Of a stretch of 64,000 nucleotides of DNA, positions 1 through 10,399 are shown in pieces; position 1 is the stretch's first letter, and every line of letters starts with the position of its first letter. The notes beneath the pieces were generated by a model that saw only the letters and a list, made by a program, of their open reading frames with translations, searched no databases and was not told the DNA's origin. Source of the stretch: Oscarella lobularis (taxonomy: Eukaryota > Porifera > Homoscleromorpha > Homosclerophorida > Oscarellidae); contig NC_089175.1 of NCBI RefSeq assembly GCF_947507565.1, forward strand, positions 3,585,733 through 3,649,732, written 5' to 3'. Both the position numbers and the translations under genes were made by a program.

Positions 1-690
1 TGCACCAAATCTCCGTCTTTTGTCAAATTCACGTTCACTACACCATCTCCTTGAGTAACATTAATTCTGATCACAAACGGTTTGCTTATATTCACAATGA
101 CGTTCTCGTCAGATGGTGAAAGTACAAATAATTCTGGAACATCTTTGCAATTGAAAGCGTCATGTACAGTACAGGTATATTAAAATTATAGCAACACGAC
201 TCACCTCTCAAAGTCAGAGTCACTTGACCACTGAAAACACGAGGTGTAGAAGCAGGAGAAAAATCAACAAAACACCGGTATACTTTGCCGTCGAGAGACG
301 CGATCACGCTTCTGATTATCAAATCTGTACGATATGCTAGTGATACATTGCCTGCGACAGAATAAGGAGGAACAGCGCTTGAAGCAATTGTGAGCGTGGC
401 GATCGTCGTCTCGGGAGATAGCGTTTGCCAGGTGAAGGCAGCAGCAGTGTCGTTTCCCCTGTATTGATAGGAAAGCGTTGCCATGCCTCTTTCGCCAACA
501 AATAACTTCTGGGAAGCTTCATTGGTGACTTCATGTCGCATTGGCTTGGCTGTTTTCGCAGACCGTAAAGACGGTACGGTTAGCGTCAAAAAGTTATAAA
601 ACATAAACGTACCAATTCCTTCTGAATTGCAGAAACACGTTTCTGCCAAAAGAATCGCTAGAAGGAAGCGAAAATTAATAAGTGCTGTGA
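1..690 (-). CDS. Ig-like receptor A, 5' part, runs off the window
   Basis: This is the 5' part of a type-I Ig receptor that continues past base 1. A hydrophobic leader-like stretch (around NFRFLLAILLAETCFC) ends at a donor at 613. The first Ig-like domain is exon 549-205, and the second begins at 142 and leaves the window. Phases agree (phase 1 at both junctions). The V-like domain keeps the F-strand motif VYRCFVDF but has LSYQY where the B-strand cysteine should be. No in-frame ATG is visible upstream of the leader as far as about 740, so the first coding exon may lie further up or the start may be lost. Receptor B at 1053 is a near-identical copy in the opposite orientation. Binding partner unknown. 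Confidence 0.6.
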
Positions 691-1600
691 AGCATTGGCG
701 AAAGCAAGTGAGTGAGTGTGAGTGAGTGAGATATTTATTTATACAGGGATTGTCTTCAGCTCAAGGCTAATCCTCCAGACACCCTGCTAAGTAAGGAGAT
801 AAATATACAGACAGGGTAGAGACGGACAGGGTAGGGAAAGACACATTAATAAAAGTTAAAGACAGACTTAAGTGAGCATTTGAAGAAAGGAAGAAGGTCA
901 CGACTAAGACACCCGGATACAAGGTGTGGTCATGATCCAGATCGTCATCGTTACTCACTGTGTGTTGGCCTTTGTGCTTTGCCGAGGAAAACGTAGGTAA
1001 AAATGAAAAGATGTAGTATCTTTCCAATGTAGAGTAGAATTTGTCTATAAAGCCAAGCCAATGCGACATGAAGTCACCAATGAAGCTTCCCAGAAGTTAT
1101 TTGTTGGCGAAAGAGGCATGGCAACGCTTTCCTATCAATACAGGGGAAACAACACTGTTGCTGCCTTCACCTGGCAAACGCTATCTCCCGAGACGACGAT
1201 CGCCACGCTCACAACAGTTGCTTCAAGCGCCGTTCCTCCTTATTCTGTCGCAGGCATTGTATCACAAGCATATCGTACAGATTTGATAATCAGAAGCGTG
1301 ATCGCGTCTCTCGACGGCAAAGTATACCGGTGTTTTGTTGATTTTTCTCCTGCTTCTACACCTCGTGTTTTCAGTGGTCAAGTGACTCTGACTTTGAGAG
1401 GTGAGTCGTGTTGCTATAATTTTAATATACCTGTACTGTACATAACGCTTTCGATTGCAAAGATGTTCCAGAATTATTTGTACTTTCACCATCTGACGAG
1501 AACGTCATTGTGAATATAAGCAAACCGTTTGTGATCAGAATCAATGTTACCCAAGGAGATGATGTAGTGAACGTGAATTTGACAAAAGACGGAGATTTGG
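1..1600. repeat. Large inverted duplication of Ig receptor exons
   Basis: Bases 1-549 (minus) and 1053-1600 (plus) are near-identical inverted copies of the first Ig exon, its 62-base intron and the start of the second Ig exon, around an unrelated spacer of about 500 bases. Identity begins almost exactly at the 3' splice site of the first Ig exon. The spacer holds a GTGAG-type microsatellite (about 709-731) and no gene. It could be a true inverted duplication or an assembly join of two alleles. Confidence 0.8.
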
Positions 1601-2632
1601 TGCAGCTCAATGGCATGGGAAAACTCTATGAGCACAATATACCTCAAGTGAAGGCTTCAACAAATGGTACATACATCGCTATTGGTGACAATGATGTTGG
1701 CTACCATCAAGTCAGTTTCAAATTATTGGCATTTTGTAAGCATCACGCAATGCAGATATAGACATGTATTAATGCAAGTTTGTACAGATCTTGACAATGC
1801 CGAGTGCAGCGTTGTGGCCAATTCTATGGTTCACGGAACTGTTATCTGCACCATCAAGTCTTTCCCACCGGTGGAGAAAGCCACGTACTCTTGTGAAAAT
1901 CAACGCGTCGACTTGACGTGGAAGGAAATTGGAAGTGCAGACATGTTAGGAGTGTCTAAATATCAAGCAAACGCGTCTATTAGCAGCACTGACGTGCCAA
2001 TATTCAATGGAACATGCAGACTAACCACTGCTAATGTGTATGGACAGTTCAATGAAACTCTAAACGAAGGTCTATGTCCTATACTGTCTCTTTATTACGC
2101 GCTAAGAACGATATATTTATATATATATATATTTTAGTCCTACTTTCAACACCTACTCCTCCGCCACGTCCTACCACTGATGGCTTTAGAAGTCAGTTGC
2201 AGAGTGCCATATTAAATGCCTTTGTTATCAATTACGTGTTCAGCAATGACAGGTCTTTCTAGTGATACAGTGGGAATTCAGTCAACGTTCCTTCCGACTC
2301 AAAGTACGCTTAATCTGCATTGGCAAAGAAATTCTCATGTTTGACTCAGGTGCAGAAACTTGCAGTCGCACTGGACTTTTTGCAGCAGTCGGAGTTATGG
2401 CTGTTCTACTCGTACTTGTTGGAGGTTTTTCTATTTACCTGCTACTCATGCTCTTGAGTTAGCTAGTGAATATAGGACACGGAAGCACGAAGAGCGAGTT
2501 CAGAGAGAAACCAAAAATGTTGAAATGCAAAGCAGCTCATTGTATGCATCGGCAAAGGATGTTCGCCATCAAATTCACGCAAAGACTGAAGCACCACCAG
2601 AGTATGCCTCAATTTCCGAGGCTAAGAGCTGA
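1053..2632 (+). pseudogene. Ig-like receptor B: body intact, leader and tail splice lost
   Basis: Exons: Ig1 1053-1400, Ig2 1463-1735, Ig3 1788-2069, Pro/Thr stalk 2138-2191, membrane exon from about 2356, all in compatible phase 1. The membrane segment is followed by a stop (LLLMLLS then stop). The cytoplasmic-tail exon is still present to 2632, with YASA and YASI tyrosine motifs, but the donor used by gene D (ttgag then gtta) reads ttgag then ttag here, so the GT is gone. No signal peptide or ATG exon is seen upstream because the copy begins at the inverted-duplication edge. Polyadenylation signal aataaa at 3113. Probably a non-functional or tail-less copy. A distant upstream first exon could rescue expression. 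Confidence 0.6.
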
Positions 2633-3450
2633 CGTGTCACAGGTACTTCTATCTGTTGGTTTAATAGTGTTGTTGTTCTTGACGTATTTGGCGGCAGGCG
2701 GGACACAGTACTAAGGCTGCCGAAATGAATCCTTTTTTGTTTGTCTGTAATTTTCATGGGTGGTAAAGTTTTGTAAAACGAAGTTGCTTTCTTGACGCCG
2801 TTAGCGAACGCTGGCTTGAAGAATTGCATAATGACAGGGAATCGTGCAATTAATTAAAAGCCCAGAACGCTAGTAAATATCCTTGGTTGCGTGATGGCTG
2901 TTGAAACACTCTGAAAGCAGAAGAGAATTCGATATCATCAGGAGTGCCTCTGAAATCTGCGCTCCGCAACTACAGTGTAGTCTTGCTGTACATTTCCTTA
3001 TATATAGGGTATTACACTGTTTTTCTTGTCTGTCTTTGTACGTGCCACAAGTGTCGACATTGCGCTGTGTAACCGTACTATGACCATACAGCTGAAATGG
3101 TGTAGCTCTGTCAATAAAATAAACTGTAGAAAACAGGGGACTCCTTGGGAACCAATCTCAACCCCCCACCTGAACTAACAACTCTAATCTGGTTGAAAAG
3201 AGCTGGCATAGGTACATACTATAGCATCTATAGAACGTAAATTCTAATTTATTGTTTGCTGTTTATTGTTTGCTAAACAGCAAACAGAATGTAGAAAAGC
3301 AGAGAACGAAATCGGAATTTGCCAGCCCAGTTAATTAAGTGAAGCCGCGCCCGTTGACATCCGCGGCCAGCCTTCTGCTACAGGTTTCATTGCTTCAGTG
3401 CAGCCAGTTGCGTCGCCCATCTGAACTAACATCAATGCCAAAATTCGTCA
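2633..3450. other. Intergenic, one small hairpin
   Basis: 3' flank of receptor B followed by intergenic DNA without a credible gene. A perfect 11-bp inverted repeat (3254-3264 with 3275-3285, 10-base loop, arm GTTTGCTGTTT) is the only structure noted. Confidence 0.5.
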
Positions 3451-4720
3451 AGGAGTCCTTTTACCGAAGAACACATAAAGCGTGCAGAAAGCCAAGTTCC
3501 TCGGGACAAAAGGCATATGGCTGCTGCAGACGGTCCTGGACAAGGGGTATAGTCAAAATCATTATGTAAAAATTAATTAAATAGCTTTTCCAAATTCTAG
3601 TCCGTAACAGACCGAGTATCAACGTACACTCGCACACTGAGAAGAGGCGGCGGCGTTATTCCGTTTTGGCTTATAGTTTCACCGATATACTCCCGATATA
3701 CTCCAGGCCTGGGCGACAGCGATAAACGGTTTTCAGACGACGACGTTTGCACAGCTATACGAAAAGCCATTAGACGCGATGCTGCTGTCTTGATTCTTTA
3801 CTTCATTAGGTCTGGTGAATCACAGAACCAGAGACACATTACGGCTATTGAAAAGCTTGAAAAGGCAACAGGAAGACATACATAACTGCCGTAGTGATAA
3901 CGAATGCAATGAAGATGCCAGAATTTGGCGAATGTTCAGAAAAGCCCGTCGACGAAACATTTAGAGACTTATTTAGCGGACTCGTTTCCACGTGGACTTC
4001 GAAAAGGACTTCTGGGCGAATACGTAGAACACTTACAACAGTCGCAGGAAAGAAAAGTTTCCTCTTTCTGTTAGCCTTTTCGGCAGAAAGCCTAACGGCA
4101 ATCCATGAGATCGAGATACAAAAAGGCTTGTTCTTCGATTGCACTTTCGACGAAAAAGTCGGCGCGGATTCAAACTGTGGTTTCCGAAATTTCTAAAGAG
4201 GCCATATCTTCCTGTTCTCAAGCTCGAGAACGACATTGAATACGCCGACGAACGCGGAAAGAACGGCCCACATAAATGCCCCGCGGCGTTTGTCTCTAAT
4301 TTGAATTCGTTTTATAAAAGGTTTGGAATTCTTCAGTTTCATACAAAACTCGGTCGAGTTCTTGGGCAGAAATCGCCGCACTATTGCTGCGTTTTTCTCT
4401 GATGACGTTAGACGCCGTTCGTGCAGCGGCAAAGGAGCTTGAAGTTGCTGTACGTTCTTATACCAAATGAGTTCTAATTAGTCTTACGTATTTTCCTCGT
4501 CAATACAGGTCACTAAAGTTTGCTGTCAATCTGAGGGAAAAAGCACAGCATCTTCGTCGAAAATCTTCGTCGAAAATCTTGACAATGAGGGTATAACAAT
4601 TGCGTGTTCAAAACTTTTGGCTACTGTACGTCTTCACTTACTCTTTGAAATAGGCGCCAGAAGACACGTCATCCAGTGCAACGAGAGAAGCAAGAGAAGA
4701 GTCGAGCGGAGGTGCGTGTA
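3450..4720 (+). pseudogene. AIG1/GIMAP-like GTPase pseudogene without P-loop
   Basis: This region aligns by eye with the three GTPase genes at 24.8-35.2 kb. The lead-in (about 3460-3515) joins straight to the end of the P-loop exon (about 3515-3548), so the G1 motif GQTGMGKT is deleted. The main exon starts near 3600 (SVTDRVSTYTRT-like) and keeps PGLGDSDKRFSDDDVC. It carries an extra repeat of tactcccgata before the G3 motif and loses frame at about 3880. C-terminal pieces follow: GFKLWFPKF-like at 4160, QFHTKLGRVLGQK-like at 4320, and an acidic tail exon near 4650-4710. It lies far from its relatives and inside the Ig cluster, so it was probably copied there. It cannot bind GTP as it stands. 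Confidence 0.8.
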
Positions 4721-5199
4721 GCCGACTCGCCCCGGGGATGCTAATGCGCACTCGCTGACATCAGTGAACTGCCGATCTAAGTTGTTGATTTCTATAGGAC
4801 TCTTGAAGGAAATTTGGAAAGTTATTCTACGCCTTTGTGTAATTAATTGGTCGAAGCCTAACCGCACTATAACTATAACGATGAAATAACTGACGTTTTC
4901 TAGGACTGGGCCAGTAGAAAACTGCTTTTCGCCCTCTAAGCCAAAATCTTGCAATAGAAGGACTCAGAAACATACGGTTGTTTAATTAACCGTACAAATA
5001 CTTGGAATGATCAATTGCGTACAGGCATTTTGTTTAGAAGGCAGTTTAACAGTGTATGTAAATTATATTTCTAACATTATGCATTCTAATGAGATTTGTC
5101 GTGTTCACTCCGTCTAAGTTTCACGTAAAGTAATGTCTAAGCGCGAACTGAGAGCAGATCAGTTTGAACAGATGAACAATATTTTCGTTGCAAGCATCT
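4721..5199. other. Intergenic, no gene seen
   Basis: AT-rich spacer between the GTPase pseudogene and the 3' end of receptor C. Nothing supported. Confidence 0.4.
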
Positions 5200-6703
5200 T
5201 CAGCGTGATGCATTGATAGGACGGAGAAGAAGGAGTGAAATAACAATCAAAGCTATGCCACCACTAGCACAGCAAGCTATCAGGCCAATCTGACTGGCAC
5301 CTAAAAATTCCCTTAAACAGTATACTATCCTACGGTAATTACAAAATAGGTACTGTACCGGCAGAAGGCGGCGTTGTACTACTACTAACAGGTTCACTTG
5401 AATGAGTACATGATGTACCTGAATTAAATGTTCAAAAAAGAACGTTCATAACCGCTTACTTCTAGCCGGTCCTTCAGTGGTTGGAAATGGTGAAGGAGTG
5501 GATGTTGGCAGTAGAACTAAAATACACATCGTTCTTAGTGCGTAATAAAGAGACAGTACAGAACATCAACCTTCATTCAGAGTTTCATTGAACTGTGCAC
5601 ACTCATTAGTGGTGATTAGCCTGCATGTTCCATTGAATATTGGCATATCCATGCTGTTAATAGACGCGTTTGTTTGATATTCGTGTATTCCTAAAAAGTC
5701 TGCGCTTCCAGTTTCATTCCACGTCAAGTCAACGCTTTCATTTCCACAAGAGTATGTGGCTTTATACACCGGTGGGAAAGCCTTGATGGTGCAGGCAACT
5801 ATTGCATTAGCCGTAGAATTGGCCACAACGCTGCACTCTGCATTGCCAAGATCTGTACAAACTTACATTACCACGTGTCTATATCTGTATGCATGAGGAT
5901 GCTTACAAAATGCCAATAACTTGAAACTGACTTGATGGCAGCCAACATCATTGTCACCTATGGCTATGTAGGTGCCATTACTTGATGCTTTCACTTCGGG
6001 TATGACGTGTACAAATGTTCTTTCTGTTTTTCGGAGGTCGAGGGACTCCCCGTTTCTTGTCAAATTCACCTCAGCCTCTCCCCGAGTGACATTGATTCTG
6101 ACTACAAAATTGGAATTGCCTAAAGCTATTGCGGTGCTAGAAGACGACGGAGACACGGAAATCATTGGAATATCTGAAAAACATTCATTACTTCATCCCA
6201 TTATTTATAGCAAGAGTGGATTAGTGAACCTTTGATTAGCATCGTTGCATTCTTACTCAAGTGATTGTTTGCAACAACCGAAGCAAATCTTGCCGCACAC
6301 TGATATACCGTACCGTTCATTGAAGCTTTCACGGAGCCAATCATTAACTTCGTATCGCCTCGCGAAAGATTGCCCGAAACCGAATATCCCGAAAGCGGCG
6401 GAGTCATTGGGGATTCAGGGAAGATGGCTGCAATGGCAATCGGAGGAGGCGAAAGAATCACCCAGTCAAAGCGGGTTATGTCATTGCGGCGTCCCGTGTA
6501 TTGATAAAATAAAGTAGCCACTCCTCCTTCACCGACGGAAAATGCTTGAAACGCTTCTTCCGTAACTTCGTAATGTATTCGCTTTGCTGCGAGGCGGAGA
6601 CTGAATAGTGAGAGTTCGACAAACAAAAAGTACCTGCAGCTTGACAAAAAGACGACTCTATCAGAAGAAAAAAGCAAAAGAACCCTAGAACGAGCCACGT
6701 CAT
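5200..6703 (-). CDS. Ig-like type-I receptor C, short-tailed
   Basis: Complete gene, about 377 aa. Exons (minus): 6703-6634 signal peptide (MTWLVLGFFCFFLLIESSFC), 6586-6230 Ig1, 6173-5907 Ig2, 5852-5571 Ig3, 5516-5460 Pro/Thr stalk, 5300-5200 membrane segment. All junctions are phase 1 and the lengths sum to a multiple of three. The protein stops a few residues after the membrane helix (RPINASR), so it has none of the tyrosine tail of gene D. Ig1 has a single F-strand cysteine, Ig2 has none, Ig3 has a normal pair. Many N-glycosylation sequons. At the Ig3 donor the sequence reads gaag|gttga, so intron retention would give Glu-Gly-stop, a secreted form. Likely a surface or decoy receptor; ligand unknown. 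Confidence 0.8.
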
Positions 6704-6844
6704 TTTCCACGGAAATTTCCCCGTATACAAAAACTAGCAACCCTTCAAAGCCGCCTCTTTTTTGTCTCAGTTTGGGCTTTGCTTTCGTCAGCCAAAAGGA
6801 AAAGTTTTCAAGGCCAAAGAATTTTCTGTCGGTGAAGGAGGAGG

Positions 6845-8290
6845 AGTGAAATTCAGAATGATGTGGCTTGTTCTAGCGTTCTCTTGCCTTTCCTTCCAAT
6901 AAAGCCGTCTTTTTGTCAAGCTACAGGGGAATTTTTGTCTTTTGAACCTAATTTTGTTCAATCTTCGTCTCGCAGCAAAGCATATAATTTACGAAATTAC
7001 AAAGGAAAATTTTCAAGCCTTTTCTATCGGTGAAGGAGAAGTACGTGGCTGCTCTTTTTTATCAATACACGGGACGTCGCAATTAATGACTTTGACTGGG
7101 TGATTCTTTCGCCTTTGCCGATGGACAGTGCAGCCGTCTTCCCCTAGCTGAACCCCCCATGCATGCATGCATGCATGCAATGAGGCCGCCGCTTTCGGAA
7201 TATTCGGTTTCGGGCAATCTTTCGCGAGGCAATTATTGATTAGCCCCGTGAATGCTTCAATAAACGGTACGGTATATCAGTGTGCGGTAAGATTCGCCTC
7301 GTTGCAAACAATCACTTGAGTAAGAATGCAACGATGCTGATCAAAGGTTCACTAATCCACTCTTGCTATAAATAATGGGATGAAGTAATGAATGTTTTTC
7401 AGATATTCCAATGATTTCCGCGTGTCTCCATAGTCTTCTATAGCACCGCAGTTGCTGCAGGCCATTTCAATTTTGTAATAATAATCACTGTCATTCGGGG
7501 ACAGGCTGAGGTGAATTTGACGAGAAACGGGGAGTTGCTCAACCTCCAAAAAAAACAGAAAAAACATTTGTACTTGTCATATCTCAAGTGAAGGCTTAAT
7601 TCAACAAATGGTACATATACGTCGCTATTGGTGCAATGATGTTGGCTACCATCAAGTCAGTTTATTGGCATTTTGTAAGCATCACGCAATGCTGATATGG
7701 ACATGTGTTAATGCAGGTTTGTATAGATCTCGACAATGCGACGTGCGGCGTTGTGACCGATTCTATGGTTAATGCAATAGTTACCTGTCCTGCACCATCA
7801 AGGCTTTCCCACCGGTGTATAAAGGCACATATTCTAGTAGAAATCAAAGCGTTGACTTGAGCTACGTAGAATGAAACGGGAAGCGCAGACGGCCTAGGAA
7901 TTTATGAGTATCGGGCAAACGCGTCTATTACAGCAAGGGTGTGTCATTATTTGGTGGAACGTTGCGCAGACTAACCATATATTTTACCTTGCTTGAGTTA
8001 GTGCACTGGGCTCATTGCAGCAGTGGGAGTTCTAGTTGTAGCGCTCGTGGTTGTTGGATGTCTTGCTATTTACCTGTTGCTTGTTTTCTTTCGGTATAAC
8101 TCTTCGAGTAAACAATCCGCATACGGCATATGAAACGTTAATTTAGAAGAACAGGCCCCAACCAAAAGCAGTGTTGAAATGCATAGCAGTTCATTGTATG
8201 CGTCAGCGAAGGACAGGCGTCATCAAATGCACGCGAAAACGGAAGCACCGGAATATGCCTCCGCGAGGCTAAGATTTGACAGATGTTCTT
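6845..8290 (+). pseudogene. Decayed Ig-like receptor copy
   Basis: Divergently placed relative to gene C. The leader begins at 6858 (MMWLVLAFSCLSF) and hits a stop. Ig1 (about 6976-7346) has frameshifts, stops and an inserted atgc tandem repeat at 7160-7178. Pieces of Ig2 (7409-7680), Ig3 (7725-7960), membrane helix (about 8000-8095) and tyrosine tail (about 8165-8280, still LYASAK and PEYAS) follow in order. Several frame breaks are spread over its length, so it is an old pseudogene of the gene D type with a tail. Confidence 0.85.
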
Positions 8291-8879
8291 AGGTACGATT
8301 ACATGTGATCCTGCTTCGTCTTTTTCATGTTGTTTTCGACTTACTCGAGGTCAATCTTGCAATAAACGTAGTCAAGTTTTGTAAAGCGAATTTTTAGCAA
8401 CGGCTGGCCTAAACAATCAAACAATGACATATACAGGTGATCGTGCATGCACTCTTGTTCAAATGCTTGAAACACTAAATCCAAAGAGGGAAAGATGTTG
8501 AAACACATCTTTATCAAGCTGCTCTGAAAGGTTTAGTCCTGCTGTGCGTCGACTGTTGCCTTTCACCTGCAACTTGACAAACGCTTGACTAGACTTGCTG
8601 TCACACTTAGGCGCAACTGACGCTTAAGATTACGGCCAATAGGAAGATCGTGGTAACTACATCCTGCATGAATAAAACACGTTATACAAGAGAGATTTTG
8701 CTACCACAAAAGCGCGAGTGCAGTACTCTATATATAAGAACACACGGTACATTTGTAGAAGGTTGTACATCACGCCGCTACGAATTTGTAGAGTTTTCAC
8801 CGTAACACTGAGATGTTTATTCAGCTAAGAGCAAAACAGAAGGAGTAGAACCTTTATCCGGATGGTATTTGAGAGGTTG
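8291..8879. other. Intergenic between two receptor pseudogenes
   Basis: No coding signal. A tatatataag stretch near 8730 could be a promoter element but no gene start is tied to it. Confidence 0.35.
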
Positions 8880-10172
8880 TACTACCTGTTTGCGGTTCAC
8901 TTGACATATCTGAATTAAAAATTAAGAAACCGTGTACATTTACATGCCTGTAGTTGGACATTCAGAGGTAGGAGCTAGGTGGGGAAGGAGTGAGCGTAGA
9001 AGGTGAGACTAAAATGGCCTTTTTACTGTATGATAAAGTGACGGTAACGTTTTAACCTTCGCTTAGAGTTCTATTGAACGTTCCGTACTTGTTGCTAGTG
9101 GTTAGCCTACATGAGGTTTGATTAAAGATTGACACATTCTTTTTAGTGATGAGCGCTATCGCTTGATATTTACTTCCATTTCAAGTTAATGCTTTGATTT
9201 CCACAAGAGTACGTGCTTTTATTCACTGGTGGAAAAGCTTTGATGCATGGTGCAGGTAACAGTTCCACGAACCATAGAAATACTAGCCACAACGCCGCAC
9301 GTCGCATTGTCAAGATCTGTACAAACTTATACATTAACACATTTCCATATCTGCATTGCATGATGCTTACAAAATGCCAACAATTTGAAACTGACTTGAT
9401 GGTGGCCAACATCATTGTCACCAATACCGACGTATGTACCATCAGTTGAAGCCTCCACTTGAGATATGACGTGAACAAATCTTTATTCTGTTTTTTGTAG
9501 GTTGAGCAACTCCCCGTTTCTTGTCAAATTCACATCAGTCTCTCCCCGAGTGACATTGATTCTGATTACAAAATTGGAATTGCCTATAGCTACTGCATGT
9601 GGTGCTAGAAGACAACGGAGACACGGAAATCATTGGAATATCTGAAAAAAACATTCATTACTTCATCTCATTATTTATAGCAAGAGTGGATTAATAAACA
9701 TTTGATTAGCATCGTTGCATTCTTACTCATGTGATTGCTCGCAAGAATCGAGGCAAATCTTATCCCACACTGATATACCGTACCGTTCATTGAAGCTTTC
9801 ACGGAACTAATAAATAACTTCGTATCGCCTAGCGAAAGATTTCCCAGCGCCGAATATCTCGAAAACGGCGGCGTCATTGTGGATTCAGGGAAGGTGGCAG
9901 CAATGCCATTACCAATCGGCGGAGGCGAAAGAATCACCCAGTCAAAGCGGTCTAAGTCATTGCGAAGTCCCGTGTATTGATAAAAAAGAGTAACCGCTCC
10001 TCCTTCACTGACAGAAAATACTTGAAAATCTCTTTCCGTAACTTCGTAAAGTATACGCTTTGCTGCGAGGCGAAGACTGAACAATAAAAGAGTTCAACAG
10101 TAAAAAATGTACCTGTAGCTTGCAAAAAAAAGACGGAAGAAAAAGGCAAGAGAGCGCTAGAGCAAGCCACAT
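8880..10172 (-). pseudogene. Ig-like receptor copy with several frame breaks
   Basis: The leader starts at 10172 (MWLALALSCLFLP) but a deletion next to a T run shifts its frame relative to genes C and D. Ig1 (about 10035-9711) remains open and close to gene D. Ig2 has an insertion near 9600 that shifts frame, and Ig3 has a four-base insertion near 9245 (accatgcatc against accatc). Stalk remnants lie near 8960-9020. It is the minus-strand neighbour of gene D, a head-to-head arrangement like that of gene C and its decayed partner. Probably a recent pseudogene. Confidence 0.75.
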
Positions 10173-10399
10173 CTTTACTCTTCAAGAGTAAGATTCCGGG
10201 GGCGATTCCGAGTGATCTTCCCAGGGAAAATTCCCGTATACAAATACTGACAAAGCCGCCTTTTTGTGTTCAGTTTGTGCTTTTTCGGGCTTTGCTTTTC
10301 ACAGCCAAAAGGTTTGGAGAGGATGTGTACTGAGTCAAATTAATTTACAGTAGAACCTATATAGCATTTTCTGTGGGCGAATTAATTAAGGAGGAGTGA

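Noticed and set aside
8700-8780. TATA promoter for an extra gene
   Set aside because: No start codon or reading frame follows on either strand.
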